Assembly: GCF_024346675.1 (NCBI RefSeq)
Contig: NZ_AP024850.1
Coordinates: 744,001 to 808,000, forward strand
From: Photobacterium sanguinicancri
GTDB taxonomy: Bacteria > Pseudomonadota > Gammaproteobacteria > Enterobacterales > Vibrionaceae
Reading direction: 5' to 3'
Length of the DNA stretch: 64,000 bases
Every line of letters begins with the position of its first letter. Positions within the stretch are counted from its first letter, which is position 1. The notes under the pieces were generated by a model. It saw only the letters and a program-made list of their open reading frames with translations, was not told the DNA's origin and made no database searches. Below are positions 56,896-64,000 of this stretch, piece after piece. The position numbers and the translations under genes were made by a program.

Positions 56896-57864
56896 CTACT
56901 GTTTAATAGAGGTCGCACGTTTAAGTACTGACTCTGGCAATGTGATCCCTAGTTTTTGTGCGGCAACTTTGTTTAGGGCAAGATCAGAACCTTTAGCCAC
57001 TTTCACTGGGAGTGAAGAGATCTTTTGCCCTTTCAGGAGAGCATCAACATAATCTGCGGTTTGCATGCCCACTTGGTAGTAATCAAATCCTAGTGCTGCA
57101 AGAACACCGTTTTCGACATAGGTTGTTGATGCACCAATGATGGGTTTATTGGCTTGGTTAGCGGCATTGACTAGACCATCAATTGCACTGGCGACCGTAT
57201 TATCAGTTGGGGCGTAAATAACATCCGCTTTTGAAGCGACAATTTGCGCGGCTGATTGTACATCTGCACTTTTTAGTGCTGTGCCCTCAACAACCGTAAA
57301 GCCTTTTTCTTTCGCCGCGGCTTTCAGCAATTCAACCAGTGCAACAGCGTTGGATTCACCAGGGTTGAACACCACACCGATACTTTTCATATTCGGTACA
57401 AGCTCGTGCATTAAATCGACATGCTGTGCCACAGGAGAGAGGTCAGATAATCCAGTCACATTACGTGCGGGTTTATCCATGTTTTTGACTAATTTGGCTC
57501 CTACAGGATCGGTAACGGCAGTAAAAACAACAGGGATAGAACGAGTTGAAGCGGCAAGGGCTTGCGCCGTTGGTGTTGCAATACCGACTAAAACATCCGG
57601 CTGCTCACCAACAAGTTGCTTGGCAATTTGTACCGCAATCGCTGGGTTACCTTGCGCTGTTTGGTAAGTGAATTCGAGGTTCTCACCTTCGATATACCCT
57701 TTTTTCTTAAGGCCGTCGAGTAAACCTTGGCGAGCTGCATCTAAAGCGGGATGTTCAACAATTTGTGATACTGCAACGTGCGCGGTTTCGGCCACGGCAA
57801 GCGATGACGTTGCCATTAATGATGCGGCAATACAGACCGCAGATAATAATTTATTTCCTTTCAT
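56896..57864 (-). CDS. ABC transporter substrate-binding protein (PF04392 type)
   Basis: This 322-residue periplasmic protein has a Sec signal peptide ending in LAVAETA. The type 1 periplasmic fold shows HVAVSQIVEHPALDAARQGLLDGLKKKGYIEG, then GIATPTAQALA, FTAVTDPVGAKLV and GVVFNPGESNAV. It is first in the operon and has AGGAGC before its start. Homologues bind amino acids such as tryptophan, but the ligand cannot be read from the sequence alone. Confidence 0.92.
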   Translation of the reverse strand: MKGNKLLSAVCIAASLMATSSLAVAETAHVAVSQIVEHPALDAARQGLLDGLKKKGYIEGENLEFTYQTAQGNPAIAVQIAKQLVGEQPDVLVGIATPTAQALAASTRSIPVVFTAVTDPVGAKLVKNMDKPARNVTGLSDLSPVAQHVDLMHELVPNMKSIGVVFNPGESNAVALVELLKAAAKEKGFTVVEGTALKSADVQSAAQIVASKADVIYAPTDNTVASAIDGLVNAANQANKPIIGASTTYVENGVLAALGFDYYQVGMQTADYVDALLKGQKISSLPVKVAKGSDLALNKVAAQKLGITLPESVLKRATSIKQ

Positions 57865-58379
57865 ACTTGCTCCTTGCTGTGTTCCGTTCCGTGTGTTTTT
57901 TATCTGCTGGTATCAGCAATTTTATTGGCTTGGAATAATGTTTTAGCGCAAAGAGAAAAGAAAGAACATCTAAATTTTAACAATATTGAAACATGCAAAA
58001 GGCAAGAGTAACTGCATTTTAAGTCTATAGTAGAGAATAATATTACAACGAGATATGACGGGGTTCATTAGTGTCTAAAATGTGAACTGACTCTGAAATA
58101 TCATTCTTTATTGGAATATTCATCCATGAGTGAGGATATTTCAGATTATGTTCAGTTTGCTGACAGGATATGCGGCGATAATGCATTTATAGGGCTATTT
58201 ATTTTCCCATAGGATGGAAGTTTATGTGGCTCCTTGAGATACAGCTGTATCTCTCCCAATGAGTCCCAGTACCTCGCACTACATAAGTAGAGTGAAGTAA
58301 AAAAGCTTGGCCGCCGATGGGACTCAATCCACCCTACTCATCATGACTTCCTTAAATCGCCACTTTGCGATTCAGAGCC
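57865..58379. other. 515-base intergenic region with several inverted repeats
   Basis: There is no clear gene. A 10-base inverted repeat ctgaaatatc / gatatttcag lies at 58093-58102 and 58135-58144. A perfect 18-base palindrome gagatacagctgtatctc is at 58236-58253. An 8-base pair gagtccca / tgggactc spans 58261-58325. The part from 58220 to 58379 differs in texture from the AT-rich DNA to its left and may be a decayed mobile element or a long mRNA trailer of the ChaN-like gene. Confidence 0.6.
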
Positions 58380-59372
58380 TTATTCGTAGCATTGTAATGA
58401 CTTGTTTCGACCATGAATCTTCGTCATAGCTGCAATCATCTTTTCTTTACTCATGTATTGTTTCGGCAATGGCTGCATTTCAACCTGATAATCTGGCGCT
58501 CCTTGCTTCAAGACCGTTTCAGAAGAAACTGGCGTGACCATCACAACCTTTAAGTTTGGATTTCGCGAAAGAATACGTGACGCAGTACCTAGCCCTTCTT
58601 CAACATGGAATCGACCCGCTGTGTGTAATATCTGGGTATGTGGATGCGTCGCCAAATAATTCACCATGCTTTCTGCCATCGTGTCATCCCAGGCTGTTTG
58701 CGCGGCAAATTGACGTTTAGTTTGTGCTTCATCCCCATGGTGCATCGAGCTGATGAATTTATCTTGATAGGCATCTTCCGCCAGTGTCAGTGAGCCTGCA
58801 ACCCAAGTTCGTTCATTTGTCGGTAGGCGATTTAGGTAAGTTTCACCGTATTTACCAATGCAACGAACGATAGGCTTTGGTGCGTTGGCAGCAATGACAT
58901 CAAGATTATTGGTTTTCGCAAATTCAACCAAAGGGCGATAGTCAGAGATGTAATTTGGCCATGCGTTAGCGTCTTTGGTTAAGCTTGCTTCACCAATTTT
59001 GTTTGCCAGATAATCATCAACAACCCCTTGCTTATCACGAGTGAATTGTTCCATAGAAAGCGCAAGATTCGTGTTTTGGCTGTATAACGCAGCAAGTAAC
59101 TGTGCTTGTAATAAATGGGCTGCAGGATGGCCATGCCATTCACCGACTAACACTATGTCTGCATCTTGGATCTGGACGGCTAGTGCAGAGAGAGAAAGCA
59201 CTTCACCTTGAGGGGAACTAATAGTGTAGTCATAAAAAGTTGGCGCGAGAGTGTTTGCTGTTACAGCGCTGGGTATGGCATTAATTGTACTTGGTGATGA
59301 TGCTGATTGTGCCGAGCAACCAACTAATAAACTAATACAGCTGAGAGAAAACCATTGTTTCATGCTTTTCAT
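58380..59372 (-). CDS. ChaN-family lipoprotein
   Basis: This 330-residue protein has lipobox LLVGC (Cys19 from the first ATG, or Cys16 from ATG 59363). The ChaN domain opens with DADIVLVGEWHGHPAAHLLQAQLLAAL near residue 72 and contains ALSMEQFTRDKQ. ILHTAGRFHVEEGLGTASRI near residue 245 holds conserved His and Glu. ChaN-like lipoproteins bind haem and have been linked to iron uptake. It appears to be a single-gene unit. Confidence 0.88.
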   Translation of the reverse strand: MKSMKQWFSLSCISLLVGCSAQSASSPSTINAIPSAVTANTLAPTFYDYTISSPQGEVLSLSALAVQIQDADIVLVGEWHGHPAAHLLQAQLLAALYSQNTNLALSMEQFTRDKQGVVDDYLANKIGEASLTKDANAWPNYISDYRPLVEFAKTNNLDVIAANAPKPIVRCIGKYGETYLNRLPTNERTWVAGSLTLAEDAYQDKFISSMHHGDEAQTKRQFAAQTAWDDTMAESMVNYLATHPHTQILHTAGRFHVEEGLGTASRILSRNPNLKVVMVTPVSSETVLKQGAPDYQVEMQPLPKQYMSKEKMIAAMTKIHGRNKSLQCYE

Positions 59373-59538
59373 TAAATATTCCCAAACCTTAGGTGTGCAG
59401 AGTGTTTGCTAATTGATAGCAGTAACTTTAACTCTAGATGAAAGGCTGGATAATAGAGCAGATGAAATTGATTCTCAATATTTAATGAGAATCAATTTCA
59501 CTTGTAATGATTAATTCGTGGTGCGAGGAAAAAACAGC

Positions 59539-60360
59539 TTACAGGCTATTTTTTCGGTAAACACGGATTGAAAAATCAGCTTCACAACGAAACTGTGTTG
59601 CTTTGGCCAGTTGTGCCCATACCGCCTCTGAAGTTTTCCAAGCAAATGGAGTCATTTGCATCAACGCAGTGGCTTCGTCACCGTTTAGGCTCATTTCGTA
59701 ATGAAGCTGCTCATCTTCAATCAGTGTAAACCCTTCAATATTCTCTGGGGCTATATCATGCAGGCGCACGTCTGAATAAATGAGCTCTTTTAATTGATAT
59801 AAATGTCTTGCAGCTGGTGTCACGGTCACCAGCAGGCCATTTTCTTTGATTGTGCGTTGAAGCTCTTCTTGGCGACAAGGGGCATAAATGCGAACAACAG
59901 CATCTAGAGAGTTATCTGCGAAGGGTAACCTATGGCTAGAAGCAACGCAGAAATGACATTGAGAGTAACGTTTTGCTGCGTAACGTACTGCTATTTTTGA
60001 AATATCTAATCCATGAATGCTTAAATCAGGGTGTTGTTCGTTCAGCTTAGTAAAAGCTGAAGTGTAGTAACCTTCTCCACAACCTATGTCCAATAGATTG
60101 GTTGCACCTTGTACCATGTTTTTATTTAGCGTGTTAACAACATGATCACGCAGCGGTTGGTAATGATCGGTATTTAGGAATAAACGACGCGCTTGCATCA
60201 TTTCCTTATTGTCTCCCGGGTTTTTAGAGCTTTTATGATGCGCGGGCATCAGATTCACATAGCCTTCTTTTGCAAGATCAAACTGGTGATTATTCTCGCA
60301 GCGCCAAGTGTTGGCTTGTTGAGTAAGTGGTTGATGACAAAGAGGGCACTGATAAGGCAT
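59539..60360 (-). CDS. rlmA: 23S rRNA (guanine745-N1)-methyltransferase RlmA
   Basis: ATG 60360 gives a 273-residue protein with an N-terminal zinc site CPLC...CENNH, then GYVNLMPAHHKSSKNPGDNKEMMQARRLFL. SAM-binding LLDIGCGEGYYT is near residue 88. The frame is open 26 codons further upstream, but the start at MPYQCPLC matches the family. It methylates G745 of 23S rRNA near the peptide exit tunnel. Confidence 0.94.
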   Translation of the reverse strand: MPYQCPLCHQPLTQQANTWRCENNHQFDLAKEGYVNLMPAHHKSSKNPGDNKEMMQARRLFLNTDHYQPLRDHVVNTLNKNMVQGATNLLDIGCGEGYYTSAFTKLNEQHPDLSIHGLDISKIAVRYAAKRYSQCHFCVASSHRLPFADNSLDAVVRIYAPCRQEELQRTIKENGLLVTVTPAARHLYQLKELIYSDVRLHDIAPENIEGFTLIEDEQLHYEMSLNGDEATALMQMTPFAWKTSEAVWAQLAKATQFRCEADFSIRVYRKNSL

Positions 60361-60790
60361 GAATTTAACCGAGATAAAAATGAGAGCTCTATTGTAATCC
60401 TCCGACAATCCAGCTGCAACTAACGGCTTAAAGCACATTTATGCGTTGCATGTTTCATATCTAGCATCAAGAAATACGATCGGAATCACAAACAAAAACA
60501 ATTATTTCTGAATACAAAACAACGCTGTTTTTATTCAGGGTTGATTCAGGTTAAATCGCTATCTTAATGCGTAATCCGAGTGCTTAATGTACTGATAAAG
60601 ACATAAATACTTGGCTTTTTTTGCTCCAAAAATGTGTAAGTGCCCATGCTTTTATAGGAAATTCGATGGCATCAGGGCTTAGTCATCATTCATGGATGAA
60701 AAGCAAAATTATTCGGTTTGTTCAAGAAAGATCCACTGCCGTGAACATGCTGAGTAGGGATAACTAAAAATAATATTAGGACTCAGAAAA
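60361..60790. other. porin upstream region
   Basis: These 430 bases between rlmA and the porin gene hold no open reading frame of note. A possible porin promoter is TTGATT (60541-60546) and TTAATG (60564-60569) with a 17-base spacer. It overlaps a repeated ttcagg motif (60535-60550). It would give a leader of about 220 bases, as often seen for regulated porin mRNAs targeted by small RNAs. Confidence 0.45.
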
Positions 60791-61873
60791 ATGAAAAAAA
60801 CAATTCTAGCAGCACTACTTCCAGCAATGCTTGTAGCAGGTACTGCACAAGCTGCATCTGTATACCAAGCTGAAGACGGTTCAAACGTAGACGTATTTGG
60901 TCGTCTAGGTTTTAACGCACATAACCGTACTTCTGGCGATAACGCTGATGGCGATATGCGCGGTAGCTTCGATAACCGTCTAGGTTTTGGTGGTTCTCAA
61001 ACTATCAACGATCAAATGTCAGTGATCGGTTGGGCTGAATACCAAATCGGTGCTGCTGAAGGTTCTAACGCAGGTAACGATAGCTTCACCGCTCGTTACG
61101 TGTGGGCCGGTGTAGACATGGGTAACATGGGTAAAGTTACAGGTGGCCGTGTGGCTTCTGGTCTTATCATGGCGACAGACATTGCTGATGTATTCGCATC
61201 TTCAGATGTTAACCTTGCAAGCCAAGCTAGCGTAATCAACACCAACGCAACTCAAGTTTTCCGTCAAGATGATACTATTCAGTACCAAAACAGCATCGCT
61301 GGTTTTGATATGTCTGCGGCGTACATCATCGGTAACGATCGTCTGAAAAATGGTTACAACCTTGCACTACGTTACACATTAGACATGGGTAACGCAGGTA
61401 AACTAGCTCCAGTTGTTGGTTACCAAAGCAACACTGCTGAAGATGGTACTCGTGAAATTGTTAACGGTTCAGCGACTGGCTCTGAACTAGATAAGAACGA
61501 TTTCTGGGTTGTTGGTACGCGCTACTACTTCAACGACCTAATGCTAGGTGCGGTTTACTCTGAAGACAAAGTAAGCTACCGCGGCAACGTTGAAGATACT
61601 AAAGATAAAGGTTACGAACTAACAGCTGTTTACGACTTCCAAAACGATTGGGTTGTTCGTGGTGGTTACCGTGACTACAAGAAAACATCTGGCTCAACTA
61701 CAGACAGCAAGATGAAAGATTGGACTGCTGAAGTTCAATACAAACTAACAGATCGTTCTTCTATCTTCACAAGCTACATCTTACGTGATGGCGAAGATAA
61801 CTCTAAAGCAAGCAATGCTAAATACGATCTAAACCAAGATTACTACAATGTTGGTCTACGTTACGAATTCTAA
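60791..61873 (+). CDS. general outer-membrane porin (OmpU/OmpL-like)
   Basis: This 360-residue porin has a signal peptide MKKTILAALLPAMLVAGTAQ cleaved at AQA-ASVYQ and a beta-barrel pattern throughout. It ends with the insertion signal YNVGLRYEF (C-terminal Phe). DVFGRLGFNAHNR and RLGFGGSQTINDQMSVIGWAEYQ are typical of gram-negative porins. Codons are strongly biased to CTA/CTT, CAA, CCA, GTA and GCA, which suggests high expression. Whether it is OmpU, OmpH or OmpL of Photobacterium cannot be decided here. Confidence 0.92.
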   Translation: MKKTILAALLPAMLVAGTAQAASVYQAEDGSNVDVFGRLGFNAHNRTSGDNADGDMRGSFDNRLGFGGSQTINDQMSVIGWAEYQIGAAEGSNAGNDSFTARYVWAGVDMGNMGKVTGGRVASGLIMATDIADVFASSDVNLASQASVINTNATQVFRQDDTIQYQNSIAGFDMSAAYIIGNDRLKNGYNLALRYTLDMGNAGKLAPVVGYQSNTAEDGTREIVNGSATGSELDKNDFWVVGTRYYFNDLMLGAVYSEDKVSYRGNVEDTKDKGYELTAVYDFQNDWVVRGGYRDYKKTSGSTTDSKMKDWTAEVQYKLTDRSSIFTSYILRDGEDNSKASNAKYDLNQDYYNVGLRYEF

Positions 61874-61909
61874 TCGAATCGTAACTGTTAGAAATATACT
61901 GCTTTAAGA

Positions 61910-61938
61910 CAAGCCAGCGTGAGAACGCTGGCTTTCAT
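61910..61938 (+). terminator. terminator of the porin gene
   Basis: Stem agccagcgt / acgctggct with loop gaga is followed by a short T-run. Confidence 0.8.
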
Positions 61939-61985
61939 CTATCTGATACTTTGGCAATCAAGCACTTAGTTAGTAAGGGAAGGGA

Positions 61986-62627
61986 ATGAAAAAGACATTA
62001 ATGGCACTGACATTACCAGCATTATTGGTTGCGCAAGCCGCTTGGGCCGATGTGATGGTGAAAATGCCTAGCAATTTTGAAATATTGGCAACGGAACAAG
62101 TACGTATCAAAAGGGCAACGAAACAAGTAGCACTACCAGAGGGCGATCAACATATTCTGGTGCGTTTTGATAGTCCTACTAACCCTCACTCAACGGCGCA
62201 GTCACTAGGGTTTGTCAGCTCTAAGCCTATTCTTGTGAGTTTTACTGCAAAAGACGGTGAAGTGGTGTCGTTGGTGCCACCAAGAATTGATACTCAGCAA
62301 GAGGTAAAAACGTTTGCTCGCCAACCAACCTTTAAGCTTGTTGATGCAAAGGGAAACACGGTTGCGCATGAATCGACGAAGATACTGTTCGAAGGCTCAC
62401 CAATGACGGCGGATTACAATGCGATTTTAGCTGATCAAATTGTATCACCTGCGCCTGTTTTATCTTCAACTGCGGTTGCTGGAAGTGGTGTCGCTGCGGT
62501 TAATGCCGCGCAAATAGACGTGAACAACTTAACCCCACAACAGGCTGATGCCTTGCTACGAGATTTGTATAAAAATGCGGATGAAAAACGTCGCAAAGAC
62601 TTTATGCGCTGGGCGTTAGGACTATAA
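61986..62627 (+). CDS. DUF2057-family periplasmic protein (YccT/CsgI-like)
   Basis: This 213-residue protein has a signal peptide MKKTLMALTLPALLVAQAAW cleaved before ADVMVKMP. The DUF2057 domain shows VKMPSNFEILATEQV, GDQHILVRFDSP and SKPILVSFTAKDGEVVSLVPPRI. The C-terminal part ends LRDLYKNADEKRRKDFMRWALGL. An E. coli relative inhibits curli assembly; whether that applies here is unknown. GGAAGGGA precedes the start. Confidence 0.88.
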   Translation: MKKTLMALTLPALLVAQAAWADVMVKMPSNFEILATEQVRIKRATKQVALPEGDQHILVRFDSPTNPHSTAQSLGFVSSKPILVSFTAKDGEVVSLVPPRIDTQQEVKTFARQPTFKLVDAKGNTVAHESTKILFEGSPMTADYNAILADQIVSPAPVLSSTAVAGSGVAAVNAAQIDVNNLTPQQADALLRDLYKNADEKRRKDFMRWALGL

Positions 62628-62673
62628 CTGGTGAGCACGTTAGCATATTAGCGCTAAGCGTAAGATAGCTTTA

Positions 62674-62703
62674 AAGAAAGCCCAGAATTTCTGGGCTTTT
62701 TCA
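62674..62703. terminator. terminator between the DUF2057 gene and pgtA-like gene
   Basis: Stem aaagcccaga / tctgggcttt, short loop, then T-run; the A-run on the other side also suits the convergent gene. Confidence 0.88.
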
Positions 62704-62718
62704 TTGGTGTTGTTTGTT

Positions 62719-63996
62719 CTAGCAGCTAGATTGAACCTTATATTCTGCTTTATCGAGACTGTGTTTTTTCATTCTCAAATACAGCTTCTTCCGAGGGATT
62801 TGTAAGTAGCTTGATACTTCGTTAATACGACCTGCAAACAAGTAAAGTGCGTCTTCAATCACTTGTTTTTCGTAGCTATCAACTAAATCATCGAGTGGAC
62901 TACTCATTTGATCTAGTGGTTTAGTGCGTTCTTGTCCGGCTAACTTAACAATACCTATCGCATAAAGCTCCGCGACATTTTTAATTTCTAAAACGTTTCC
63001 TGCCCAATCATGGCGATTCAGGGTATTGATATACGCTTTATCCACCGACGGTAATGGTTTTTTCAGGGTTAAACAGCTCTGTTTCAAGAAGTGCTTAAAT
63101 AGCATGGCAATATCGCAAGTACGTTGCTGGATTGTTGGCATGCTTAAACGAACCTGACTTAAGAAGTAGAACAACTCAGGCAAGAATACTTCGGTTTCCA
63201 CTTGTTGTTCAGGGTTGTTATTGGTGACGGCCAATACGCGTACTTCTTTTTTACCCTGACGTTCTTGCTCTAACAAGAAACGACATAGCCATTGTTGGGT
63301 TTCTTTAGGCATTTCTTGTGGGTTGTGCAAGCATAGGGTACCACTGCGCGCAGAAATCATGCTGCGCTGTAAATCAGGTGTCGTGCTGACTGCGCTGCCT
63401 TTTAATGTCACGTAAGGGCCTTGGCGAATGTGGCTACCATCGTGTAATAATTTCGCGACGGTGCTGCGACCCGTACCTTGGCAACCTTCGATCAGTACAT
63501 CTTTGAGGGTTGGTGCTGTTTCAGCAATTTGCTCGCGGATTTTTGTGATCAGCGGACTATCGCCAAGTAAAATGCTACTAGCTCCTTTAAGTAACGTAAT
63601 ACGTTGCTCGATCGTTTGTTGACGGCGAGGTAAAAAGCGTTCAAGCAGGGCTAATAATTGCTCTGGCTGTAATGGCTTTTGCAAGAAGTCGATCGCGCCT
63701 TTTTTGACGGCATCGACAGCCATTGGGATATCACCGTGACCAGTGATCATAATGACAGGCAATTCAGCATCTAAGTCTTTGATCTGTTCGAGCAATTCGA
63801 TACCGCTGAGCCCTGGCATGTACATATCCGTTACGACTACACCTGCCCAATCTTTATGGAGCATTTCAATCGCTTTAGTCGGATCGGTAACAGCAAGTGC
63901 ACTATAACCAGCAATCTCTAAAAGGCTTTGATATGCCTCAACCACATCTTGGTCATCATCAATGACCAGCACTTGAATATCATTAGTTATTTTCAT
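62719..63996 (-). CDS. pgtA: PgtA-like NtrC-family response regulator with degenerate ATPase
   Basis: This 425-residue protein has a receiver domain with phospho-acceptor D57 (VVVTDMYMPGLSG), an AAA-like middle and a Fis-type C-terminal helix-turn-helix (GRINEVSSYLQIPRKKLYLRMKKHSL). The P-loop reads GCQGTGRS and the Walker B region GTLCLHNPQEMP lacks the acidic pair. The sigma-54-contacting GAFTGA motif is absent. This pattern and the C-terminus match Salmonella PgtA, regulator of the phosphoglycerate transporter PgtP. The ATG at 63996 is 4 bases from the window edge; a sensor gene (pgtB-like) would be expected beyond it. Confidence 0.85.
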   Translation of the reverse strand: MKITNDIQVLVIDDDQDVVEAYQSLLEIAGYSALAVTDPTKAIEMLHKDWAGVVVTDMYMPGLSGIELLEQIKDLDAELPVIMITGHGDIPMAVDAVKKGAIDFLQKPLQPEQLLALLERFLPRRQQTIEQRITLLKGASSILLGDSPLITKIREQIAETAPTLKDVLIEGCQGTGRSTVAKLLHDGSHIRQGPYVTLKGSAVSTTPDLQRSMISARSGTLCLHNPQEMPKETQQWLCRFLLEQERQGKKEVRVLAVTNNNPEQQVETEVFLPELFYFLSQVRLSMPTIQQRTCDIAMLFKHFLKQSCLTLKKPLPSVDKAYINTLNRHDWAGNVLEIKNVAELYAIGIVKLAGQERTKPLDQMSSPLDDLVDSYEKQVIEDALYLFAGRINEVSSYLQIPRKKLYLRMKKHSLDKAEYKVQSSC

Positions 63997-64000
63997 GTGT

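Overview
The window looks like chromosomal DNA of a marine gammaproteobacterium of the Vibrionaceae, most likely a Photobacterium of the P. profundum type. This rests on protein sequences, on gene orders shared with Vibrio and Escherichia coli (miaB-ubiF-tRNA; ychF-pth-prs-ispE-lolB | hemA-prfA-prmC-sirB2-sirB1-kdsA; copA | cueR - ybbN-ybbO-tesA | ybbA-ybbP; yfbV | ackA-pta), and on an unusually large number of tRNA genes. The genus is an inference; no database search was made.

Layout. 1-2.9 kb: miaB (-) and ubiF (+). 2.9-7.2 kb: a tRNA array on the minus strand with 13 tRNA-Leu(UAG), 8 tRNA-Gln(UUG) and 5 elongator tRNA-Met(CAU). It is built from two tandemly amplified cassettes (4 x about 482 bp Leu-Gln-Leu, then 4 x 434 bp Leu-Met-Gln plus a partial unit). 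One strong promoter with a GC-rich discriminator precedes it and several stacked terminators follow it. 7.3-17.5 kb: core genes for translation, isoprenoids, PRPP, lipoprotein sorting, haem and KDO. 17.7-23.3 kb: a serine-type permease and two tandem chemoreceptors whose sensor domains both carry the amino-acid-binding dCache motif. 23.6-29.9 kb: NhaC-type antiporter, 5'-nucleotidase lipoprotein, ybaK, a LysR regulator with a LysE/RhtB exporter, and smrA. 30.0-32.5 kb: a small DUF3149 gene, three tRNA-Pro(UGG) genes, then decayed tRNA-Pro copies and a duplicated terminator flanking a lipoprotein gene, and a lipocalin. 32.5-43.5 kb: TraB/GumN protein, copper ATPase copA with a 21-residue open reading frame directly behind it, cueR with a clear CueR operator, a 23-codon mini-gene with its own terminator, then ybbN-ybbO-tesA and ybbA-ybbP. 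43.5-50 kb: a TIGR01777 epimerase, a four-gene operon of two DUF1538 membrane proteins with a PII-like and a CBS-domain protein, yfcE, a SIMPL protein, a SelW-like protein and a TauE/SafE permease. 50-54.8 kb: pta, ackA, yfbV and a DUF6172 gene. 54.9-57.9 kb: an ABC uptake system. 58.3-64 kb: ChaN-like lipoprotein, rlmA, an abundant-type porin, a DUF2057 protein and a PgtA-like response regulator.

Most of the window is conserved housekeeping DNA. The parts that stand out are the amplified tRNA array and its multi-terminator trailer, the DUF1538/PII/CBS operon (a plausible nucleotide-gated transport system of unknown substrate), the tRNA-Pro graveyard, two candidate microproteins (behind copA and before ybbN), and the twin amino-acid chemoreceptors. 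No rRNA genes, intact insertion sequences, prophage or CRISPR array were seen.
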